Assembly (NCBI RefSeq): GCF_022878925.1
Contig: NZ_CP084629.1
Span: 558,001-622,000 of the forward strand
Origin: Caballeronia sp. TF1N1
Lineage (GTDB): Bacteria > Pseudomonadota > Gammaproteobacteria > Burkholderiales > Burkholderiaceae
Direction: 5' to 3'
Length of the DNA: 64,000 bases
In this document: in pieces, positions 24,018-31,894 of the stretch
How positions within the stretch are numbered: position 1 is the stretch's first letter
Layout: each line of letters begins with the position of its first letter
Program-made: the position numbers and the translations under genes
Notes under the pieces: generated by a model
Told to the model about the DNA's origin: nothing
Databases searched by the model: none
What the model saw: only the letters and a program-made list of their open reading frames with translations

Positions 24018-24826
24018 TGCAGACATCGAACGGTACTTCGCTCAGGTTCTGCGCAAACCTCAAGTGGCTCTTTACGGAGCTGCCCTTTCTCGAACGCTTC
24101 GAGGCGGCCGCAAAGCACGGCTTTAGCGCGGTCGAGTACGCGTCGCCTTATGAGTTCGAGCCTGCGATTCTCAAGGCGACGCTCGATGCCACGGGGCTTC
24201 GGCAAGTGCTGATCAACACGCCCGCCGCGCCGCCTGGAAGTATCGGCGGTAACGGGTTCGGATGCATTCCTGGCGAACGGGCGCGGTATCGCGATGGCGT
24301 GTTGCGTGCGCTGCATTACGCGTCGGCGCTGAAGTGCGGGCTCATTCACGTGATGGCTGGACTTGCGCCAGGCGGCGTGTCCGACGAACAGGCGCGCGAT
24401 ACGTTGCGCGAAAATCTCGCGTGGGCTGCGGAGGCGGCGCGCGATAGCGGCGTCACGCTGCTGCTCGAATGCCTCAATCAGATCGACGTACCGGGCTATG
24501 CTCTGCGCAGCCTCGAAGAGGCGCACGCGTTGATGAAGGAGATCGCGCAACCTAAGTTGCGCCTGCTTTTCGATGCCTATCATTGCCGCATGAGCGGCCT
24601 CGATGTCGTCGAGCAATTCGCGTTGTACGCGCCCGACGTCGCGCACATTCAATTCGCCGACGCACCCGGCCGCCACGAACCCGGCACCGGCGACATGCCG
24701 TGGAACGAGTTGATCGCGAGTATCCGGGCGCAGGGTTACGAAGGCTGGATTGGCTGCGAGTATCGGCCTCGTGAATCGACGGTTGCGGGGCTCGGGTGGC
24801 TCGATGCCTTCAAAGAAGCACCCTAG
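24017..24826 (+). CDS. Hydroxypyruvate isomerase (Hyi)-like TIM-barrel protein
   Basis: A 269-residue sugar-isomerase-type TIM barrel (AP_endonuc_2 family). It starts LRFCANLKWLFTELPFLERF and contains the metal-binding acidic and histidine positions in LLLECLNQIDVPGY, LRLLFDAYHCRMSG, HIQFADAPGRHEPGTG and WIGCEYRP. This is the Hyi/YgbM-like pattern; such enzymes interconvert hydroxypyruvate and tartronate semialdehyde or related 2-oxo sugars. It ends the operon; its TAG shares CTAG with the stop of the convergent GntR gene. Confidence 0.85.
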   Translation: MQTSNGTSLRFCANLKWLFTELPFLERFEAAAKHGFSAVEYASPYEFEPAILKATLDATGLRQVLINTPAAPPGSIGGNGFGCIPGERARYRDGVLRALHYASALKCGLIHVMAGLAPGGVSDEQARDTLRENLAWAAEAARDSGVTLLLECLNQIDVPGYALRSLEEAHALMKEIAQPKLRLLFDAYHCRMSGLDVVEQFALYAPDVAHIQFADAPGRHEPGTGDMPWNELIASIRAQGYEGWIGCEYRPRESTVAGLGWLDAFKEAP

Positions 24827-25542
24827 CGCTTGAATATCGCTTCCAGGTCCACTTCCTCCTCGACCACATCCAGATTGAGCGCGCTTTGAATGTGATCGAG
24901 GTGATGCAGCATCAACTCCGCCGCCTTGTCGCCGTCGCCCTTGGCGATGGCATCGACGATAGCGGTGTGTTCATCGGCGCGGCAACTCGACGTTATCGGC
25001 GCGTTATAAAGCAGGATGACGAGGCACGTCAGTGTCGATAGTTCGCGCACGCTGCGCGTGAACGACGAGTTACCCGCGAGCGTCGCCACGAGATTGTGAA
25101 ATTCGCCCGAGAGCCGGATGACCGCGCGCTTGTCCGAACGCTCGCGCGCGTCCATTTCGAGCCGCAAGTGCTCGCGCATTTGCGCGAGCTTGTCAGGCGT
25201 GATGCTGCGCGTGAGCCGCGCAATGACCGCGGGTTCGATCACCCTGCGCGCTTCGAAAACATCGCGCGCCTGGTCCACCGAAGGCTTCGCGACGAACCAG
25301 CCTTTCTTCGGATACACCTCGACGATCTGTTCATAGGCAAGCCGGCTCAACGCGTCGCGCACGCGTGCCCGGTTCACGCCGAAGATACTGGCCAGACGTT
25401 CTTCGGCGAGCTTCGTGCCGGGCACGAGCCGATGCTCCAGTAGTGCGACGTAGATCTGTTCGTAAATCTCTTCGCTGGTGTTGTCGCCGTCGCCTGTCTT
25501 GCGGGGCTTGAGTTTCTGCGTTTCGCCGACGGTTTTTAGCAT
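24823..25542 (-). CDS. GntR-family regulator, FCD domain (paralogue of the regulator at 43833)
   Basis: A 239-residue FadR-type regulator. The winged helix covers about residues 22-90 (EIYEQIYVALLEHRLVPGTK, ASIFGVNRARVRDALSRLAY, PKKGWFVAKPS). The FCD domain has RLSGEFHNLVATLAGN and the segment TLTCLVILLYNAP. The same unusual stretch recurs in the regulator at 43833-44564, so the two are paralogues. It is last in the minus-strand block and convergent with the Hyi gene, sharing a CTAG stop overlap. Likely represses part of the catabolic island. Confidence 0.9.
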   Translation of the reverse strand: MLKTVGETQKLKPRKTGDGDNTSEEIYEQIYVALLEHRLVPGTKLAEERLASIFGVNRARVRDALSRLAYEQIVEVYPKKGWFVAKPSVDQARDVFEARRVIEPAVIARLTRSITPDKLAQMREHLRLEMDARERSDKRAVIRLSGEFHNLVATLAGNSSFTRSVRELSTLTCLVILLYNAPITSSCRADEHTAIVDAIAKGDGDKAAELMLHHLDHIQSALNLDVVEEEVDLEAIFKR

Positions 25543-25613
25543 GTGCCGCGTCTGATGGATTGGCGCATGTCGAAAGAGACATGCCGATGGTCAGGCTCGC
25601 TTCGCCCGACCGC
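25543..25613 (-). promoter_or_regulatory. Inverted repeat upstream of the GntR gene
   Basis: GCATGTC-GAAAGA-GACATGC at 25565-25584 is a perfect 7-6-7 inverted repeat about 23 bp upstream of the GntR start and about 30 bp downstream of the deacetylase stop. It may be an operator for the GntR protein or a weak transcript-end hairpin. Confidence 0.4.
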
Positions 25614-26516
25614 TTACCGCACGAACGGATGTTCCTTGATCCAATGGTTCGCAATGTCGATACGCCGCGTGACCCACACGTCCTCGTGCTTCATCACATG
25701 ATCGAGGAAACGCTGAAGACCCGCCGCGCGCGCCGGATGACCGATGAGCCGCATATGCAGCCCGACCGACATCATCTTCGGTTGTGTCGCGCCTTCGCTA
25801 TACAACATGTCGAAGCTGTCGCGCATGAATTCGAACCACTGATTGGCCGTGCCTACCGACCCGGCGAACTGACCGTCGTTCGTGGTCAGCGAGTAGGGTA
25901 TCACCAAATGCGGCTGGCCCTGAACCACCTTCCAGAAGGGCAATTCATCGCCGTAGTAGTCGGAATCGTAGAGAAAGCCGCCTTCCTCGACGAGCAGCCT
26001 TCGCGTGTTTACCGAAGGCGAATAGCGGCAATACCAGCCGTACGGACGCTCGCCCGTCGTGCGCTTAATCGACTCGATCGCGCGGCGAATATGCTCGCGT
26101 TCCTCTTCCTCGCTCAGGTCGTAATGCTTGATCCAGCGCCAGCCGTGACTGCACACGTCGAAGCCTGAATGGCGTATGGCTTCCGCTGCCTGCGGATTGC
26201 GTTCGAGCGCCAGCGCGCAGCCATACACGGTGAGCGGCAGGCCGCGCTCCCGAAAAAGCCGCATGAGGCGCCAGAACCCCACGCGGCTGCCGTATTCGAA
26301 GAGACCTTCGGCTGCAAGATCGCGGCCGCGCACGCCGGAGTTCAAGCCGTGCGATTCGGTGAACCAGGTCTCGGTGGCGGCTTCGCCATCGCCGATGGAA
26401 GGCTCCGAGCCTTCCTCGTAATTCATCACGAAGTTGATGGCGATACGCGCGTTGCCCGGCCATCGCGCGTTGGGTGGATGCGCGCCATAACCGATGAAAT
26501 CGCGATCGAGATCCAT
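25614..26516 (-). CDS. Polysaccharide deacetylase family protein, PuuE/allantoinase-like
   Basis: A 300-residue NodB-fold protein of the PuuE subgroup, which includes metal-independent allantoinase. The N-terminus MDLDRDFIGYGAHPPNARWP with ARIAINFVMNYEEGSEPSI is characteristic. The core contains FDVCSHGWRWIKHYDLSEEE and the GERPYGWYCRYSPSVNTRRL segment. PuuE opens the hydantoin ring of allantoin; relatives act on other amides. In this locus, with a hydantoinase and a hydantoin/allantoin racemase nearby, a cyclic-ureide hydrolase role is likely, but substrate is inferred. Confidence 0.85.
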   Translation of the reverse strand: MDLDRDFIGYGAHPPNARWPGNARIAINFVMNYEEGSEPSIGDGEAATETWFTESHGLNSGVRGRDLAAEGLFEYGSRVGFWRLMRLFRERGLPLTVYGCALALERNPQAAEAIRHSGFDVCSHGWRWIKHYDLSEEEEREHIRRAIESIKRTTGERPYGWYCRYSPSVNTRRLLVEEGGFLYDSDYYGDELPFWKVVQGQPHLVIPYSLTTNDGQFAGSVGTANQWFEFMRDSFDMLYSEGATQPKMMSVGLHMRLIGHPARAAGLQRFLDHVMKHEDVWVTRRIDIANHWIKEHPFVR

Positions 26517-26563
26517 GCTGCACTCCTGTGTCGTGTCGTGGTGTTTCGAAAGGATGAGCGGGC

Positions 26564-27322
26564 TCAGAGCATCACGTCGCCGCCATTGGGCGAGAGCGTC
26601 TGACCGATGAAATACGCGCCGCCCGTTTCCGATGCGAGCAAGAGCGCGGTGGGGGCGATCTCGCCGGTTTCACCGAAGCGGCCGGCGGGAAGCTGCGCGA
26701 ACTTCATCGCGCGCCATTCATTTGTGAAGCTCGCGAGCATCGCGGTTTCGACGGGGCCCGGCGCAATGGCGTTGACGGTCACGCCGTGCGGCGCGCCTTC
26801 GTAGGACAGCGCGCGCGTGAAGCCGACCACGCCCGCCTTCGACGCGCAATAGTGGCTCATGTCGTACGTGCCCTTGTACGCGAGTTGCGAGGCGATGTTG
26901 ATGACGCGGCCGTACTTGCGCGCGATCATGTCCGCGAAAAACTGCTTGGTGACGAGGAACGTGCCGCGCAGATTCACGGCCATCATGCGGTCCCATTCGT
27001 CGATGGACAGATCGACGAACGGCGTCTCGCCGCTGATTCCCGCCGCATTCACGAGAATATCGACGGGGCCGAGATGCTCGCGGCTCCATGCGTTCAGGCG
27101 CGCGACGGCATTGGCATCGGTGACGTCGCATTCGGTCACGGCGGCTTCTGCACCGCTGGCGGCGAGTTCGTCGGCGAGTGCTTGCGCGCCGGCTGCATCG
27201 CCGATATGCGAAATGCCGACCTTCGCGCCCTGAGCCGCGAACAGTTGCACGATGGCGCGGCCGATACCCGTGTTGCCGCCGGTCACGAACGCCGTGCGGC
27301 CCTTCAGCGAGAACGATTCCAT
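26564..27322 (-). CDS. Short-chain dehydrogenase/reductase
   Basis: A 252-residue classical SDR. The nucleotide motif is TGGNTGIGRAIV (about 12-23), NAAG is near residue 90, and the catalytic Ser-Tyr-Lys set is in INIASQLAYKGTYDMSHYCASKAG. The ATG at 27322 is preceded by AAGGAGGAG 6 bp upstream, which decides this start. The C-terminus PNGGDVML is usual for the family. It probably oxidises or reduces a hydroxyl/keto product of the island, using NAD(P). Follows the NAD-dependent epimerase gene by 23 bp. Confidence 0.9.
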   Translation of the reverse strand: MESFSLKGRTAFVTGGNTGIGRAIVQLFAAQGAKVGISHIGDAAGAQALADELAASGAEAAVTECDVTDANAVARLNAWSREHLGPVDILVNAAGISGETPFVDLSIDEWDRMMAVNLRGTFLVTKQFFADMIARKYGRVINIASQLAYKGTYDMSHYCASKAGVVGFTRALSYEGAPHGVTVNAIAPGPVETAMLASFTNEWRAMKFAQLPAGRFGETGEIAPTALLLASETGGAYFIGQTLSPNGGDVML

Positions 27323-27345
27323 GCTGATGCTCCTCCTTGATTCGA

Positions 27346-28272
27346 TCATGCGGTTTCGGCCGATGTTTCGGCGAGCCATTGCGCGTAAGCGCGAATGCCC
27401 GCTTCGAGGTCGAGGCGCGGCCTGTAACCCAAGTCCGTGGCCGCCGCCGAAATGTCGAAGCGTTCCTGATTCTCGTCGAGCGGATCGGGACCGGGCGCGA
27501 GTTCGATATCCGCGCCGGGCATCACGCGGCGTACGATATCCGCCACTTCGCCGAGCGTCGCGCGCACGCCACCGGTGATGTTGTAGGTGCGGCGCGGCAG
27601 CGACGGCGCATCGAGCGCGGCGACGAGCGCGGCGGCGGCATCGTCGACATGAATGTACTGGCGATGAAAGTCGAGGCCGAACGGCACGCGCGTCGGCTGC
27701 TTCGCCATGGCGTCGGTAAGCATGCGGCGGATCATGCAGTCGGTCGTGCGATGCGGGCCGTACACCCACGACAGCCGCAGACTCACGCCATCCACGCCGT
27801 ATTGCCGCGCGTAGGCGCTGACGAGTTGCTCGCCGCAGACCTTGCTCGCGCCGTAAAGACTGGCGGGCGCGAGCACGACATCTTCGGGGACGGGACCAGG
27901 CGGCGTATCGCCATAAGCGCTCGTCGACGAGCAATACACGAAACGGCGCGCGCCATGTATGCGCGCTATTTCCAGCATGTTGGCCGTGCCGCCGATGTTC
28001 ACGTCGAACATGGCGGCGGGGTTATCGCGCGCGACCATCGGCCCGGAAAACGCACCGCAATGAATGACGCCCGACACGCCGCCGCGCGCCAGCGCATGCA
28101 GTCCGTGCACGTGGCGCAGATCGCATTCGGCGACGGTGACATCGTCTATGCGCAGCCCGCCGCTGCGATCCATCGCGACGACTTCATCGCCACGCGCGTT
28201 TAAAAGCCGGACCACCGCGCGGCCCACGAGCCCCGCCGCGCCCGTTACGATGATTCTCTGCGGCACGCTCAT
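27346..28272 (-). CDS. NAD-dependent epimerase/dehydratase family protein
   Basis: A 308-residue extended SDR. It begins with the Rossmann motif IIVTGAAGLVGRAVVRLL, has the active-site SSTSAYGDTPPGP and YGASKVCGEQ (Tyr-x-x-x-Lys), and ends in a small substrate domain. It could be a sugar epimerase, a uronate-type dehydrogenase or a dihydroflavonol-type reductase; the sequence does not choose. Its start overlaps the ATPase stop (ATGA, 28269-28272), so it belongs to the Dpp-type transporter operon. Confidence 0.87.
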   Translation of the reverse strand: MSVPQRIIVTGAAGLVGRAVVRLLNARGDEVVAMDRSGGLRIDDVTVAECDLRHVHGLHALARGGVSGVIHCGAFSGPMVARDNPAAMFDVNIGGTANMLEIARIHGARRFVYCSSTSAYGDTPPGPVPEDVVLAPASLYGASKVCGEQLVSAYARQYGVDGVSLRLSWVYGPHRTTDCMIRRMLTDAMAKQPTRVPFGLDFHRQYIHVDDAAAALVAALDAPSLPRRTYNITGGVRATLGEVADIVRRVMPGADIELAPGPDPLDENQERFDISAAATDLGYRPRLDLEAGIRAYAQWLAETSAETA

Positions 28273-29936
28273 TGTCTTTCTCCCGCGACATCGAGATGGT
28301 GAACCGTCTTTGCGACTTCCTCTATCGGCAACTCGGCCTTCAGGAGCTTGCGCGTGTACTCTTCGACCGGCCGCTCGAACACGGTTTCAGCCTCGCCGGT
28401 TTCGATGATCCGGCCGTTGCGCATGACCGCGACATAGTGCGCGAGTGAGCGCACGGAGTTCAGATCGTGCGTGATGAACAAGGCGGACAAGCCCATCTCT
28501 GCCTGCAGGTTACGCACGAGGTCGATGATCTGCGCACGCACGCGAATATCGAGCGCGGTCGTGCATTCATCGAAGACGACGAAGTCTGGATTGGCCGCGA
28601 GCGCCCGCGCAATGCCCACGCGTTTCTGTTCGCCCGCCGTCAACTCATGCGGATACGCAGTCGCGCGCCGTCGCGACAGATTCACGAGATCGAGCAGATG
28701 CAGCACGCGCGCCTCGCGGTCGGCGCGCGTGAGCTTCTCGCCGAGCGCGAACGGCTCCGCAATCAGATCGCGGACCTGCCAGCGCGGATTGAGCGATACA
28801 TAAGGCTCCTGGAAGACCATCTGCATGCGCCGCCGCACGGCCCGGAACGCACGTTCCGACAGATCGAGCGTGTTCACGCCATCGAAGCGAATCACGCCGG
28901 AGTCCGCATCGAGCAGACGCAACAAGCATTGGCCGGTCGTCGTCTTGCCCGAGCCGCTTTCGCCGACGAGCGCGAGGGTCTCGCCCTTCGCGATGGCAAA
29001 GGACACATCGTCGATCGCGCGCACGACGGCATGATTGCGGTCCGAGACGAAGGTCTTCACCAGGTGTTCGACTTCGAGCAAAGGACGGCGCGCGGCGGCC
29101 TTGTCGGCGTCCGTGCGCAGATCGGGTTCGCGCGGCGCGGGGCGCGCTTTCGCGGCATCGAGCAACTCGCGGCTGTACGGTTCTTGCGGGCTGCGCAGAA
29201 AAGGTCCGACCGAAGCGAGCTCGATCAGCCGGCCGTCTTTCATGATCGCCACACGGTCGCAATAGTTGGCGACGACGCCGAGATCGTGCGTGACCATCAC
29301 GACGCCGAGGCCCAGATCACGGCCCTTCTGCGCGAGCAGATCGAGCACCTGCAACTGGATTGTCGCGTCGAGACCGAGCGTGGCGTCGTCGGCGAGCAAG
29401 ACCTTGGGCTGGGCGATCAACGCCATCGCAATGACCACGCGCTGCGCCATGCCGCCCGATAGTTCGTGCGGATACGCATGCGCGCGCGCTTCCGGATTCA
29501 CGATCCCTACTTGCTTAAAGAGTTCGATCGCCTCGCGCCACGCCGCCTGACGTCCAATGCGTTTATGCACGCGCAACACGCGCACGATCTGCGCGCCGAC
29601 CGTCTCCACTGGATCGAGCAGCATCTTTGCATTGGTGCCGATCAGCGCGACCTCGCCGCCGCGAAAGCGCCGCTTCTCGCGCGCGGGCATGTCGAGCACG
29701 GATTGCCCCGCGAGCATCACCCGCCCGCCGTCGATGTGTCCGCCCTCCGGCAACAGGTCGATGATCGAGCGCGCCAGCACCGACTTGCCCGCGCCGGTTT
29801 CGCCGACGATGCCGAGAATCTCGCCCTGGCGCAGCGTGAAGCTCACTTCATCGAGAACGCGGCGGGCGGGAGTATCGCCGAACGAGACGGTGAGCCGTTC
29901 GACTTCCAGCAGCACGGGTCGCGAAGACGCGTTCAT
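28269..29936 (-). CDS. Dipeptide/oligopeptide-type ABC transporter ATP-binding protein, two fused ATPase domains (DppD-DppF fusion)
   Basis: A 555-residue protein with two complete nucleotide-binding domains. The first has GETGAGKS, LSGGMAQR and LLADDATLGLD; the second has [17 protein letters not shown] (variant of the LSGG signature) and FVVFDECTTALD. Each half ends with the oligopeptide-binding extension (EPYSRELLDA; EEYTRKLLKA). The fusion is common for peptide/glutathione-like importers. The first Walker B has two aspartates (LADDATLGLD) in place of the usual D-E, so the catalytic glutamate is absent and one of the two sites may be degenerate. Overlaps the permease stop by ATGA. Confidence 0.92.
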   Translation of the reverse strand: MNASSRPVLLEVERLTVSFGDTPARRVLDEVSFTLRQGEILGIVGETGAGKSVLARSIIDLLPEGGHIDGGRVMLAGQSVLDMPAREKRRFRGGEVALIGTNAKMLLDPVETVGAQIVRVLRVHKRIGRQAAWREAIELFKQVGIVNPEARAHAYPHELSGGMAQRVVIAMALIAQPKVLLADDATLGLDATIQLQVLDLLAQKGRDLGLGVVMVTHDLGVVANYCDRVAIMKDGRLIELASVGPFLRSPQEPYSRELLDAAKARPAPREPDLRTDADKAAARRPLLEVEHLVKTFVSDRNHAVVRAIDDVSFAIAKGETLALVGESGSGKTTTGQCLLRLLDADSGVIRFDGVNTLDLSERAFRAVRRRMQMVFQEPYVSLNPRWQVRDLIAEPFALGEKLTRADREARVLHLLDLVNLSRRRATAYPHELTAGEQKRVGIARALAANPDFVVFDECTTALDIRVRAQIIDLVRNLQAEMGLSALFITHDLNSVRSLAHYVAVMRNGRIIETGEAETVFERPVEEYTRKLLKAELPIEEVAKTVHHLDVAGERQ

Positions 29937-30784
29937 TGCTTACCTCGCGAGACGGGTTCCGCAATACGTTTGACGGCATCGCCGAGAATGGCGAAGGTCA
30001 GCACGGACACGATGATGGCAAGGCCCGGAAAGAGCGCCGCCCACCACACGCCGAGAATCATTTGCTGCGCGCCGTTGGCGACCATCAAGCCCCATTCGGG
30101 CGTCGGCATGCGCACGCCCGCGCCGACGAACGAAAGACCCGCGGTTAGAAGAATCGCCATGCCGATGCTGATCGAAACCTGCACGATGGCTGGCGTGATC
30201 GCGTTCGGCAGAATGTGGCGGAACATGATGCCCGCGTCCGTCGCGCCGCTGCAACGCGCCGCGCTGATGAACGGGCGGTCGCGCAACGAGAGCACTTCGG
30301 CGCGGATCAGGCGCGCGAACATCGGAATGAAAAGCACGGCGAGCACGATCGCCACGTTCCAGATTTCCTGGCCCATGACCGACACCAGCGCCATGCCGAT
30401 AACGAACACCGGAAACGACTGGATGAAGTCGAACACGCGCATCACGAGTGTGCTCAACATATTCCGGTAGTAGCCGATGAAAAGACCAATCGGCACGCCG
30501 ATCACGAAGGCAATCGCCACCGCCGTCACGCTGATCAGCAGGTTGATGCGCGTTGCGTAGATCACGCGCGAGAGAATGTCCATGCCCGATACGTCGGTGC
30601 CGAACCAGTAGTGCCACGAAGGCGCCTTCAGAATATTGGACGGGTCCGCTTCTATTGGCGAATGCGGCGCGATGAGCGGCGCAAACACGATCAGCACGAT
30701 CTGCAACACGAGCAGCGCAAGCCCGAAGATCAGCGCTTTGTCGAGACGCTGGCGAAAAGCGGAGAGCGCGTTCATCGGTGTCAT
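29933..30784 (-). CDS. Dpp/Opp-type ABC transporter permease (DppC-like)
   Basis: A 283-residue permease of the oligopeptide family with FGTDVSGMDILSRVIYATRI near residue 60, typical of DppC subunits, and the coupling loop ISAARCSGATDAGIMFRHILP. About six hydrophobic helices. The ATG at 30784 overlaps the stop of the DppB-like gene (ATGA), which fixes the start. Confidence 0.92.
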   Translation of the reverse strand: MTPMNALSAFRQRLDKALIFGLALLVLQIVLIVFAPLIAPHSPIEADPSNILKAPSWHYWFGTDVSGMDILSRVIYATRINLLISVTAVAIAFVIGVPIGLFIGYYRNMLSTLVMRVFDFIQSFPVFVIGMALVSVMGQEIWNVAIVLAVLFIPMFARLIRAEVLSLRDRPFISAARCSGATDAGIMFRHILPNAITPAIVQVSISIGMAILLTAGLSFVGAGVRMPTPEWGLMVANGAQQMILGVWWAALFPGLAIIVSVLTFAILGDAVKRIAEPVSRGKQ

Positions 30785-31821
30785 ATTTCGATCCTCGGAT
30801 CGGCGAGTCCGTAGAGCACGTCCACCGCCGTGTAGACGAGCAGAATGAAGGCCGCCGCGACGAGCACGAAACCCTGCAACGCGGGATAGTCGCTGTTCAT
30901 GACGGCCTGCACCGCGTATTGCCCGAGGCCGCCCCACGCGAAGATGGTCTCCACGAGCACGGCCGCGCCAAGCAGGAAGCCAAACAGAAAACCGATCATG
31001 GTAATGATGGGCGGCAGGCTGTTGCGCAGCGCGCTTCGCACGAGCATGGGCTCGGAAAGCCCGGACGCGCGCGCATGGCGGATGAACTCGCTGCGATAGA
31101 TGCCCTCGAAAGTCGAACGCGTGAGCTTCATCAGGCCGCCCATGTTGACGATGGTGAGCGTGAGCACCGGCAGCCACAGATGCGCGACCGCCGAGCGCCA
31201 CGCTTCCCAGTCGCCGGCAATCACGCTGTCGATGGTGTAGAAGCCGGTGACGGTGGGCGGCGGCGTGACGAATGAATCGACGCGTCCGAACGGCGCGGGC
31301 GCAATGCCCGCCATATGAAAGAGCGCGTAGATGAGGAGGAGCCCGACCCAGAAGTCCGGTATCGCGCCGGCGGCAAGTCCGTAGACGCGGCTCGCGCGAT
31401 CCACCAGTCCGCCCGGCCGCACCGCCGAGGTCACGGCGATTCCAACGCCGAGCACGACGGTGAGGATCATCGAATAGGTGATGAGTTCGAGCGTGGCGGG
31501 CACGCGTTGCAGCAGATCCACGGTGACGGGGTTCGAGGTGAACATCGAGGTGCCGAGGTCGCCGTGCATCAACGCGACGAGATAGCCGCCGAATTGCGAC
31601 CACACCGTGCCGTTGAGATGCAGCTTCTCGCGCAACGATGCAATGGCGTCTGGCGTCGCCATGTTGCCGAGCATGAGCAACGCGGGGTCGCCCGGCAGGA
31701 GGCGGATCAGCAGGAAGGTCGCGAACATCACGCCGAACATCTGCGGGATGAGAATGCCGATCCGCGCGACGACGATGCGAAGCGGTCGCGGCGCCGACCG
31801 CCACGCGGTGAAGAGGGACAT
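30781..31821 (-). CDS. Dpp/Opp-type ABC transporter permease (DppB-like)
   Basis: A 346-residue permease. The N-terminal helix and MFGVMFATFLLIRLLPGDPA are the DppB hallmark, and the coupling loop is IRHARASGLSEPMLVRSALRN. It forms the channel with the DppC-like subunit. An AGGAG sits before the ATG; a 73-bp gap with a strong hairpin separates it from the binding-protein gene. Confidence 0.92.
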   Translation of the reverse strand: MSLFTAWRSAPRPLRIVVARIGILIPQMFGVMFATFLLIRLLPGDPALLMLGNMATPDAIASLREKLHLNGTVWSQFGGYLVALMHGDLGTSMFTSNPVTVDLLQRVPATLELITYSMILTVVLGVGIAVTSAVRPGGLVDRASRVYGLAAGAIPDFWVGLLLIYALFHMAGIAPAPFGRVDSFVTPPPTVTGFYTIDSVIAGDWEAWRSAVAHLWLPVLTLTIVNMGGLMKLTRSTFEGIYRSEFIRHARASGLSEPMLVRSALRNSLPPIITMIGFLFGFLLGAAVLVETIFAWGGLGQYAVQAVMNSDYPALQGFVLVAAAFILLVYTAVDVLYGLADPRIEI

Positions 31822-31853
31822 CGCGAACTCCTTCAGGAGGATCGCGCCGCGAA

Positions 31854-31880
31854 GACGCCGCCGGCTTGCGCGGCGGCGTC
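31854..31880 (-). terminator. Stem-loop after the Dpp-type binding-protein gene (partial terminator/stability hairpin)
   Basis: GACGCCGCC at 31854-31862 pairs perfectly with GGCGGCGTC at 31872-31880, with a 9-base loop, 15 bp after the binding-protein stop and 33 bp before the next start. No U-tract. Hairpins here commonly lower expression of the permeases relative to the binding protein. Confidence 0.45.
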
Positions 31881-31894
31881 ACGGCGTCAGGACC

